Below are positions 33,246-40,314 of a stretch of 64,000 nt of DNA, in pieces; the first letter of the stretch is position 1, and each line of letters begins with the position of its first letter. Both the position numbers and the translations under genes were made by a program. Where the stretch lies: contig NZ_RQES01000016.1 of assembly GCF_004769405.1 (NCBI RefSeq), positions 310,001 through 374,000 of the forward strand. The letters are read 5' to 3'. This DNA comes from Leptospira selangorensis. Its GTDB lineage: Bacteria > Spirochaetota > Leptospiria > Leptospirales > Leptospiraceae. The notes below the pieces were generated by a model that was not told the DNA's origin, made no database searches, and worked only from the letters and a program-made list of their open reading frames with translations.

Positions 33246-34793
33246 ATGAAAAATAAGCTCATTAATACGAGCCTCCTGGCAATTATGCTGGGATTACTCG
33301 GGAATTGTGGAGAGGGATCTTCTGACAGTTCCGCACTCGCGTTAGCTGCAATTGGAGGAGGTTCCTCCAGTGTAAAGGTGGCAAGTGCTTCCGATCTAGC
33401 GATAGAATCTGCGGCTGATTATAATGATAACAAATTCGGTCTTATTTCTGCAGATACTCTCAGAGGTTGGGTAAACGATTGGGCAAACAATAAGCCCGCA
33501 GGAATTACCGGAAACTTGGTGATCTATCAGACAAGCAAAGCTGGAACGGATGCTAACAAAAGTTTAATCTTACCTAAGACCGGAGTAAAAGTTTTTTTCG
33601 CAGTAGATGGAAATAATTCCGCTCTGTATTCTTGGAAAACCTTCAGAGAGACTAGAGACAACGGACTTATCTCTATCCCGGGCGGAACTTCTACGACTGG
33701 AGGTTTTGGTCTTATTAGCGGTGCGAATATCGATGCTTGGTTCCAGACTTACGGAGTGGATCCTACTAAGGACTTAATCGTATTTGCAAGCGGTAGCGGG
33801 GATAACTACGGCTCGATCGGCCACCAACATTACTCATTAAGATATTGGGGTGTTGCTCATGAACATCTTGCTATCCTGAATGGAACAATTAAAGGACAAT
33901 TCCCGGAAGCTGAATTAGGTAATGATACAGATGAATCTGTTCCTCCTTTAAATGGAACTTTCTCAGTAAAACAACTGAAGAATGTAGATAACAGAATCTT
34001 AACATTAAGTATAGAAGATGTAATCGAAGTAGTAAAAAATAACGGAAATCATAGCGTAAAGGGTCTCTCTTCGACAGTTTTGATTTCGGATAACAGAACT
34101 AAGAATACTACCAATACGATCGGATCTTATACCTCAGCAGCAGGCTGGCAAGAGTATGACGGTGCAGAAAATGCTACTGGAACTACAAAAACTTCCGGCG
34201 GAGCGATTGCATTCGAAGGTCACTTGAAAGGTGCCATCTTTGTTCCTCACTACAACGTAGTTGAACGTGCGAACCTTGATAACACCTATGCTTATGGTGC
34301 GTCTGCTGCAGGAACTTTCAATACTTTGAAATTCAAATCCAAAGCTGATGTTCAGGATATTTGGGATACTTATGGAACTACCGGCGGACCTAACGCTGGA
34401 GCGCCTACATATGTAGAAGGACAAACTATTCTTCAATACTGCAGAACGAACACAAGAACTCAAACGAGCGGGATCTCTACTCAGTTAATCTTGGGACGTC
34501 CTTCCGTATTCGTGGAAGATGGTTGGAGTATTTTTGGATTACTTGCAGGAGCTTTCCCTCCAGCGAATTTCAATGACGATGTAAGTGCAGGTGCCGCAAC
34601 TTTCCCTTCTATTCCTGCTAAATTCGCTCCTGACGTTCAGGGTGTAATTGAGTCAGGTGCAAGAGGATCCGGTTTAGGAGCTCACTACAATACAGGTGTG
34701 AAAAAATCCACTGTGGATTATTTCCAAATCAATTCTTCGGCTACTACTACTAAGAAAGCATTCGTAGAGGATTGGAATTACAAAAACCAATAA
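33246..34793 (+). CDS. Rhodanese-domain lipoprotein 1
   Basis: 515 residues from the ATG at 33246 with AAAGGAG eight bases upstream. The signal ends at GLLGNC, a lipobox, so it is a lipoprotein of the periplasm or outer membrane. Two rhodanese-like halves: the first (about 45-225) has no active cysteine; the second (about 255-450) has the GHLKGA loop and the active-site loop YCRTNTRTQ with Cys399, close to the classical C-R-x-G-x-R/T pattern with Asn for Gly. An extra C-terminal region of about 90 residues follows. It is paralogous to the lipoprotein at 36252. It opens an operon with a small secreted protein, a beta-barrel, lipoprotein 2 and a pentaheme cytochrome. Confidence 0.85.
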   Translation: MKNKLINTSLLAIMLGLLGNCGEGSSDSSALALAAIGGGSSSVKVASASDLAIESAADYNDNKFGLISADTLRGWVNDWANNKPAGITGNLVIYQTSKAGTDANKSLILPKTGVKVFFAVDGNNSALYSWKTFRETRDNGLISIPGGTSTTGGFGLISGANIDAWFQTYGVDPTKDLIVFASGSGDNYGSIGHQHYSLRYWGVAHEHLAILNGTIKGQFPEAELGNDTDESVPPLNGTFSVKQLKNVDNRILTLSIEDVIEVVKNNGNHSVKGLSSTVLISDNRTKNTTNTIGSYTSAAGWQEYDGAENATGTTKTSGGAIAFEGHLKGAIFVPHYNVVERANLDNTYAYGASAAGTFNTLKFKSKADVQDIWDTYGTTGGPNAGAPTYVEGQTILQYCRTNTRTQTSGISTQLILGRPSVFVEDGWSIFGLLAGAFPPANFNDDVSAGAATFPSIPAKFAPDVQGVIESGARGSGLGAHYNTGVKKSTVDYFQINSSATTTKKAFVEDWNYKNQ

Positions 34794-34807
34794 ATCGAAA
34801 CTAACTA

Positions 34808-34834
34808 AGGATGGAGGAAACTCTCCTCCATCCT
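34808..34834 (+). other. Intercistronic hairpin
   Basis: AGGATGGAGGA and TCCTCCATCCT form a perfect 11-base-pair stem with a five-base loop, between rhodanese lipoprotein 1 and the small secreted protein. A run of A, not T, follows at about 34850, so it is not a classical terminator. It probably protects the 3' end of the first cistron or causes partial attenuation, giving more of lipoprotein 1 than of the downstream products. Confidence 0.7.
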
Positions 34835-34879
34835 CCTCAATTCTGTAACAAAAAAAAACAAGAGGGAGTTACAAAATTT

Positions 34880-35248
34880 ATGAAAACTTTATATATCTAC
34901 GCGCTGATCGGCGCATTAATCTTCTCTTCTTTCCAAGGCATTTTCGCTTCCGGAGGATTCGGCGGCGGCGGGGTTGCCGGACAGGCGCTTCGTGGAAAAG
35001 AAAGGGAAAAGTTCAATCTGGGCAAGGCAATCTATAATGCAGAGGTCGCCTTAGACGCCAAAAAAGAAGAACTAGTAAAATCTCAGAAAAACCGTTTGGA
35101 ATACTTACAAGGTTCCTTGCCCAACTCCGAAAAAGGAAGGGTGAACCTGGAGGATTTGGCAGGCAAATTATCCGAAGAACAGATTTCCGCTTTGGAATTT
35201 TTCGTAAGCATCCGCTTCAACGTGAAGTTGGAGGAGAAGAAGGATTAA
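34880..35248 (+). CDS. Small secreted glycine-rich/helical protein of the rhodanese operon
   Basis: 122 residues from the ATG at 34880 with GAGGGA upstream. A Sec signal ends near SFQGIFASG. The mature protein begins with a glycine-rich stretch (GGFGGGGVAGQ), followed by a charged helical region ending LSEEQISALEFFVSIRFNVKL. No cysteine, so no heme. The tail recalls the C-terminal helix of class I cytochromes, but there is no heme site. No family recognised. In the Geobacter ext cluster, as I remember it, a small periplasmic protein also lies beside the outer-membrane channel; equivalence is inferred. Confidence 0.65.
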   Translation: MKTLYIYALIGALIFSSFQGIFASGGFGGGGVAGQALRGKEREKFNLGKAIYNAEVALDAKKEELVKSQKNRLEYLQGSLPNSEKGRVNLEDLAGKLSEEQISALEFFVSIRFNVKLEEKKD

Positions 35249-35266
35249 TCAGGGAATCATCATATA

Positions 35267-36238
35267 ATGAAATTATTATTTAAGAAGGGAGTTTTTTTTC
35301 CCCTTCTACTTTTGGCCCAACCACTTTTTATCGGGGAGTTATTCTCCCAAACGGTTTGGGCCCCTTATCAAAGACAATTATGGGTTCGGACCACTGCAGT
35401 GAATTCGGTTTATAATTCGGCATATGTGGGAAAATACCATAACACATACGATGATGATGTTCGGATCAATGTAGGTGCTCTCGCTTTTGAATACGGGATC
35501 ACAGATAGACTTACCGTGGATCTTCAAACCGGTTTTGGTAAATTAGGAAGGGTCCAATTGATAGATCGTTATTTCGGGACCTTAACTTCTCCTGAACAAC
35601 CTGATAAGTACGGGATCATAGATTCCAGAGCAGGCTTACGTTATAAGGTCCTAGATGAATATGATTATGAATCTATCTGGGTTCCGACTATCAGCGTAAG
35701 GATCGGCGGGATCAAAAAAGGCGATTATGATAGAAATCCTCAGGCTTTGGGAGATGGAGCAAACGGTGCAGAAGTAAATATCTACTTAGGTAAGGACTTC
35801 AATGTTTGGGGACTTGGTGCTTTAGGCGAATGGAGTTATAGAAAAAGAGAAAAGCCGGTACCGGATGATATTCTTTATTACGGAGCGTTATACAAACGTT
35901 TCTGGGATTCATTTATCTTCATAGTTGGAAGTAGAGGACAGATCGGTCAGGGAGGATATGCATTTGCAGATCCAAGAGGAACTCCTCCATTAAACCTGAT
36001 ACAAGTAAATCCACCTTCCATCGCACCTTTTGGAACGGATTGGTACAATTATTATCTGGAACACGAAAGACCTGCCTGGGGAAGAAAGGAAATCTATCAT
36101 AACCTGGAAGTGAGTTTAGGTTATACGGATAAGTACGGGAATTACTATAACTTCTTCTATTCTCATACTTATGCCGGGTATAACACTGCAATCTTAAGAA
36201 CCTTCGGGTTCCTGATCAATTTTCCATTTAACTTGTAG
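35267..36238 (+). CDS. Outer-membrane beta-barrel of the rhodanese operon
   Basis: 323 residues. A Sec signal (FFPLLLLAQPLFIGELFSQ) is followed by alternating amphipathic strands rich in Tyr and Trp (YQRQLWVRTTAV, RINVGALAFEYGI, YRKREKPVPDDILYYGALYKRF) and the chain ends RTFGFLINFPFNL, a typical last strand. No recognised family beyond a porin-like barrel. It lies 18 bases after the small protein and 13 bases before rhodanese lipoprotein 2. It is the candidate channel or sheath that would let the rhodanese lipoproteins or cytochrome act across the outer membrane. Confidence 0.72.
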   Translation: MKLLFKKGVFFPLLLLAQPLFIGELFSQTVWAPYQRQLWVRTTAVNSVYNSAYVGKYHNTYDDDVRINVGALAFEYGITDRLTVDLQTGFGKLGRVQLIDRYFGTLTSPEQPDKYGIIDSRAGLRYKVLDEYDYESIWVPTISVRIGGIKKGDYDRNPQALGDGANGAEVNIYLGKDFNVWGLGALGEWSYRKREKPVPDDILYYGALYKRFWDSFIFIVGSRGQIGQGGYAFADPRGTPPLNLIQVNPPSIAPFGTDWYNYYLEHERPAWGRKEIYHNLEVSLGYTDKYGNYYNFFYSHTYAGYNTAILRTFGFLINFPFNL

Positions 36239-36251
36239 ATCGGAGGGGAAT

Positions 36252-37685
36252 ATGTTCGGTTTAAAAATTAGAAATTTAGGAATTTGTTTATTACTAATTC
36301 CTTTTTTGGAAGCCTGCGATGCTCCGGAGTATCTCACTCCGTATCAAAAGCTTGCTCTTGTACAACCTGTGGAGGTGTTCAATACATCTCAACTTTTGTC
36401 CGTATCGAATGACGATTATAATGGTAATACATATGGGCTTATTACTGCATCCACTCTGGAATCTTGGAGATCAAATTGGGCGGCAAACCATCCTTCTGGG
36501 ATCAGCGGGAGATTGATCATTTTTCAGATCAATGGAGGTGCGCTTGCAGGTTCTTATATAAGACCTGAGGAAGGTGTAAGAGTATACGGGATCACTGCAA
36601 CTTCTACGGATTATACATTCTTTGGTCAGACCAGATTTAACGGCCTGGTCGATACTGAAACAATCGTTCCGGAAGGAGCGAATATCGATGCATTCTTGAA
36701 ACGTTTCGGTGTAAATCCTACAACTGATCTGATCGTTCTTGCTCAGGATGTTCCTACAGACGGGAATCTAATGCTTACATTACGTTCTTGGTATACACTG
36801 TATTATTGGGGAGTGGAGAAAACTCACTTAGCGGTTTTAAACGGAGCGGCTTCAACAAAAATCACCGCATCTCAATTAACAGGCGGTTCTATATATACAA
36901 TTCCTACATCCAGCGGAGCCGGAACCCTAGGAAGTTTGTATCGAGATCATACAATTTTGCAAGCGACACTCGCGGATGTTTTTAATGCAGTCCAAGGTAT
37001 CACTAGTCCGACATTCACGAATTCCACTCCTGCTCCTGCGGGCGGAAGTTTTATCATGGATGCTAGATCTTCTACTGAATACGACGGAACTGGAAGTACC
37101 GTAGGGCCTTCTAATCTTACCTGCGCAGATACTCCTAGTTGTTATACACCTTTTGAAGGACATGTTAAGGGTGCGAAAAATCTACCTTTCGCGAATTTCA
37201 TAAACGCAAATAAGGAGTTCCTACCTAAAACGGATCTTGCGAATCTTTTGAGTTCTAACGGATATACTTCAGGACAAACGATTATCGCATATTGTAGGAC
37301 AAATGTAAGATCTTCCATCACAGGATTCGCCACTCTCGCGATCCTAGGATATCCTACAAGGTTTTACGATGGCTCCTGGGTAGAATGGGGATCACTCGCA
37401 TATGATACTGGCGCGACTTGGTCCAACTTAAGTGCAGTTTCTCCTTGGAGAACGGATCGAGGAACAGTTTCTGAATCGATTACGTATAACGTAGGAAAAG
37501 GCGGAATAGACGCTTCGAATATTTCCAGTTTAGGGGGATATTTTACTCCGGACCGCAACTTTGCAAAAGGTACGAACGATATCATAGATCAGGATAAAAA
37601 ATATCTTTCTGGTTCTGCATCCTCCGGAGGTGGGGGCGGCGGTGGCGGAGGAGGAGGCGGTGGGGGAAATCCTTGCGGAGGATAA
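36252..37685 (+). CDS. Rhodanese-domain lipoprotein 2 with poly-glycine tail
   Basis: 477 residues; GGAGGGG precedes the ATG. The signal ends at IPFLEAC, a lipobox. It is a paralogue of the lipoprotein at 33246: the N-terminal half is inactive, and the second rhodanese domain has the GHVKGA loop and active-site loop YCRTNVRSS with Cys348. The C-terminus is odd: after a Ser-rich linker come 14 consecutive glycines and then NPCGG, so the protein ends with a lone cysteine on a flexible tether. The glycine tract uses mixed GGN codons. Its last 13 bases overlap the cytochrome gene, and the G-rich tract may serve as that gene's ribosome-binding site. Confidence 0.83.
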   Translation: MFGLKIRNLGICLLLIPFLEACDAPEYLTPYQKLALVQPVEVFNTSQLLSVSNDDYNGNTYGLITASTLESWRSNWAANHPSGISGRLIIFQINGGALAGSYIRPEEGVRVYGITATSTDYTFFGQTRFNGLVDTETIVPEGANIDAFLKRFGVNPTTDLIVLAQDVPTDGNLMLTLRSWYTLYYWGVEKTHLAVLNGAASTKITASQLTGGSIYTIPTSSGAGTLGSLYRDHTILQATLADVFNAVQGITSPTFTNSTPAPAGGSFIMDARSSTEYDGTGSTVGPSNLTCADTPSCYTPFEGHVKGAKNLPFANFINANKEFLPKTDLANLLSSNGYTSGQTIIAYCRTNVRSSITGFATLAILGYPTRFYDGSWVEWGSLAYDTGATWSNLSAVSPWRTDRGTVSESITYNVGKGGIDASNISSLGGYFTPDRNFAKGTNDIIDQDKKYLSGSASSGGGGGGGGGGGGGGNPCGG

Positions 37686-38857
37686 TCCCCCTTATCCTTG
37701 CGGTCGCAATTTTTGCGATCAGCTTCTTCCTAACGTTTTGTAAAGAAGAAGAATTTCACCAAAGGCATTGGGCATTCCCCCTCGAATCCCAAGGCTCGAT
37801 CACAGTAGATCCGAACCCGGCCTCTTGCGGGAGTTGCCATTTACAACAGTTCGGTTCCTGGAAGTCGACTCTTCACTCCCGGGCCATTGGCCCGGGCTTT
37901 CTTTGGCAATTACCTAGGATCGGAAAACACGGATCCGAAAATTGTATGAACTGCCATAGCCCGAATCCTGAAACCAAAAATGTATTACTCTCTCGTTTAG
38001 GTTGGGGAGAAGTTTCCGCGCCTGCATGGAAATCAGGCAGTGAAGAAAACGGAGTACAATGTGCGAGTTGTCATCTCCGAAAAGGAAAAGTATACGGACC
38101 ATTCCCGAAAGACGGAAATAAGGATAGAATATTCCAAAATTCGAATATTCCTCACCAAGGTTTTATACCCCAAAAAGAATTCGAGGAGTCGGAATTTTGC
38201 AAGAATTGCCACCAATCTCCTGAGACTGCAAAACAGGTGAACGGAAAGTTTCTGATGGATACGTACGGACAATGGAGAAGGTCCGAATTTGCGAGATCGA
38301 ATGTACAATGCCAGAATTGCCATATGCCTGATAGAAAACATGAATGGAAAGGTATCTCCGACGGCGAAATGGTAAAACGAGGAGTCCAAACCTCTTTACA
38401 AGTTATACCAAAAGAAGAAGGAGCCGAAATTATCTCCGAACTGAAAAACTCCGGAGTGGGACATACATTCCCCAGTTATTCGGTTCCAAAAGTATATCTG
38501 GAAGTTTGGATCGAATCCATATCCGGACAAAAAAGGAAGATCTCCGAGAAAACTTTAGGTTGGATGTTGGATCTGGAATTGCAGAAAGAAATTTTTGATA
38601 CGAGACTTTCTCCCGGAGAATCCGCTCTTCTTCGTGTAAATTTATCCAAGGAAGAATTTTCAAAACTCAAAAGAGTCGAGTTCATAGTCACAGTAGATCC
38701 GAAAGAATATTATATAAGAATGTTCCAAGACAATTGGAACTACAAAGATACTTTCAAAGAAGATACGAAACCTTGGGTTTTGCCTTACCTAAAAAAAGCG
38801 TTGGAAGAAGCAAACTCGGCTAAATACGAATTGATTCGTTTAGACTGGAAGAAGTAG
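37673..38857 (+). CDS. Pentaheme cytochrome c lipoprotein, second copy
   Basis: 394 residues from a TTG at 37673, the only plausible start, as the signal peptide (IIPLILAVAIFAISFFLTFC) begins immediately; FLTFC is a likely lipobox. Five CxxCH sites: CGSCH, CMNCH, CASCH, CKNCH and CQNCH between about residues 48 and 220, with extra histidines in W-K-S-T-L-H and DRKHEW. A heme-free beta-rich domain of about 170 residues follows. It is homologous in layout to the cytochrome at 28352-29710. It ends the rhodanese operon and would carry electrons to or from the outer-membrane assembly. Confidence 0.82.
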   Translation: MRRIIPLILAVAIFAISFFLTFCKEEEFHQRHWAFPLESQGSITVDPNPASCGSCHLQQFGSWKSTLHSRAIGPGFLWQLPRIGKHGSENCMNCHSPNPETKNVLLSRLGWGEVSAPAWKSGSEENGVQCASCHLRKGKVYGPFPKDGNKDRIFQNSNIPHQGFIPQKEFEESEFCKNCHQSPETAKQVNGKFLMDTYGQWRRSEFARSNVQCQNCHMPDRKHEWKGISDGEMVKRGVQTSLQVIPKEEGAEIISELKNSGVGHTFPSYSVPKVYLEVWIESISGQKRKISEKTLGWMLDLELQKEIFDTRLSPGESALLRVNLSKEEFSKLKRVEFIVTVDPKEYYIRMFQDNWNYKDTFKEDTKPWVLPYLKKALEEANSAKYELIRLDWKK

Positions 38858-38929
38858 ACGCAGAGTTAAAAGAGACGCTAGGAAAAATAACTTCCTTATT
38901 CCAAGCTAAGTATAAAACTCATCCCGAGT

Positions 38930-39685
38930 ATGGGATCGCTATTAGAAGAACCGGAATTTCCTAAATTGATAAGCGCTTATAGAGAAGCGATCCAAAGAAG
39001 ATATTCCAAAACCAATCTATCCAAATATCCAAGGTTCTCTTCCATCCCGGAAGAGAGAGTGGATCTTTTGGTACGTTATTTTCTGGAGCTGTTATACCCC
39101 GAATATGAGGGCAGAAAAAAATTAGACGGAGCATTTACTTCTTTGGCAGGATTCATACATTCTCCTCCAAAAGTATTCGGACTTTTAGGCCAATTGAGTT
39201 TGGCAGTATTCAAATTGGGCCGTCATTTAAAATCCGCATTCCAAGCAGGATTTGCAGCCTTACATTCTTATGTAACCGCTCATAGATTCGAAGAGATCAT
39301 GTTTTCGAAAGCAAAAGAATTATTAAAAGAAGGAAAGGATCTTCACAACAAATCCATCTTTAATCAGGTGCTTGCCTCCGTTTCTAAAAAAGACGCGGAC
39401 GAGTTCAGAGAAGATATTCTAAAACTATTTACAACACTTTCGGATAAGGAGCTTCTTTCTAAGATCAAACAACTTATGGATGCAGTTGTTAAAACAATGA
39501 AGTCCAAACCAAAAACATATACTCAGGAAGAAGTAGAAGGTATTATGCTCGGTGCCGGAATTCTAACAAAGGGAGAAGAATTATTCTCCGGAATGACTCG
39601 GCAAGAAATGGATCTGATCTTAGAAGCGATTGATCAAGTGGAGAAGGATACATTTGAAGAAGCGATTGCTTCTGTTAGAGTTTAA
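38930..39685 (+). CDS. Conserved-type hypothetical protein, helical
   Basis: 251 residues, no signal peptide or membrane helix beyond a moderately hydrophobic middle (SLAGFIHSPPKVFGLLGQLSLAVFKLG). It is predicted mostly helical and charged, ending EAIDQVEKDTFEEAIASVRV. Not recognised. The reading frame is closed just upstream (stop at 38888), so the ATG at 38930 is the only good start, though no clear ribosome site is seen. It ends just before the minus-strand tRNA-Leu. Confidence 0.65.
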   Translation: MGSLLEEPEFPKLISAYREAIQRRYSKTNLSKYPRFSSIPEERVDLLVRYFLELLYPEYEGRKKLDGAFTSLAGFIHSPPKVFGLLGQLSLAVFKLGRHLKSAFQAGFAALHSYVTAHRFEEIMFSKAKELLKEGKDLHNKSIFNQVLASVSKKDADEFREDILKLFTTLSDKELLSKIKQLMDAVVKTMKSKPKTYTQEEVEGIMLGAGILTKGEELFSGMTRQEMDLILEAIDQVEKDTFEEAIASVRV

Positions 39686-39692
39686 ATAACCC

Positions 39693-39776
39693 TGCCGACG
39701 GTCGGAGTCGAACCGACACGAGGTTGCCCTCGCTGGATTTTGAATCCAGTGCGTCTACCAATTCCACCACATCGGC
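39693..39776 (-). tRNA. tRNA-Leu (anticodon CAA)
   Basis: 84 bases on the minus strand. The acceptor stem GCCGATG pairs with CGTCGGC (one G-U), discriminator A. The anticodon stem CTGGA/TCCAG holds the loop TTCAAAA, giving anticodon CAA. There is a long variable arm (CGAGGGCAACCTCG) and a T-arm with GGTTCGACTCC, as expected for class II tRNA-Leu. CCA is not encoded. It decodes UUG. Confidence 0.95.
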
Positions 39777-39799
39777 GGGTTTTATAATTCCTTATTGGA

Positions 39800-40228
39800 T
39801 CAGGAATCGAGTTCGATGTATTTGCCCTTACCGCGAGCAACAATTTTACCGATCTCGTTCTCAATTTCGGCTCTGTTTTCGATCACTTTTTTGTTCTTTT
39901 TAACGAACCAGCCACGTAAATGCAGAGGTTGATTTACTTGGGCAGGTTGTAAGAAGCGGATCGTTAACTCGCCAGTTGTTGTTTTAAAATTCATCGCCTC
40001 ATTGATTTTGGCCATGATTTCGTCCAAAATGGTGGCGATGATTCCGGGATGGATCACGTCTGGAGACCCTTGGAACTTTTCAGGAACCGTATAGTCACCG
40101 TAAGCGGTTTTAGTGTCCTCATCAAAGGTGATCTTTAACTGAAGACCGTCCGGATTGTCAGGACTAGACCCGAAGCTCAGGTTTTCCCGAACCGTTGATT
40201 TCATATATGTCAAGTTATTACTTAACAT
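39800..40228 (-). CDS. Hotdog-fold thioesterase (PaaI/YigI-like)
   Basis: 142 residues. Single hotdog domain: [35 protein letters not shown] carries the H-P-G-x-x-x-x-x-x-D/E signature, followed by [28 protein letters not shown]. This group hydrolyses acyl-CoA or acyl-carrier thioesters; substrate unknown. The ATG at 40228 has no good ribosome site, and a start at the ATG of MKSTVREN (40204) is equally possible. It lies just upstream of the tRNA on the same strand. Confidence 0.8.
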   Translation of the reverse strand: MLSNNLTYMKSTVRENLSFGSSPDNPDGLQLKITFDEDTKTAYGDYTVPEKFQGSPDVIHPGIIATILDEIMAKINEAMNFKTTTGELTIRFLQPAQVNQPLHLRGWFVKKNKKVIENRAEIENEIGKIVARGKGKYIELDS

Positions 40229-40314
40229 TCATGGTGTCAATCCGAAAAAGCTACTGATTGCTGTTTAAGAACGACGTAATACTCTGTCGAAAATAATAGA
40301 TAAGAATCTTTTAG

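Noticed and set aside
34880..35248. Small secreted protein as a cytochrome c
   Set aside because: The C-terminal helix recalls cytochromes, but there is no cysteine and therefore no heme attachment site.
37626..37669. G-rich poly-glycine tract as a CRISPR or tandem repeat array
   Set aside because: The GGN codons are mixed, in frame and within a coding sequence; no repeat-spacer structure.
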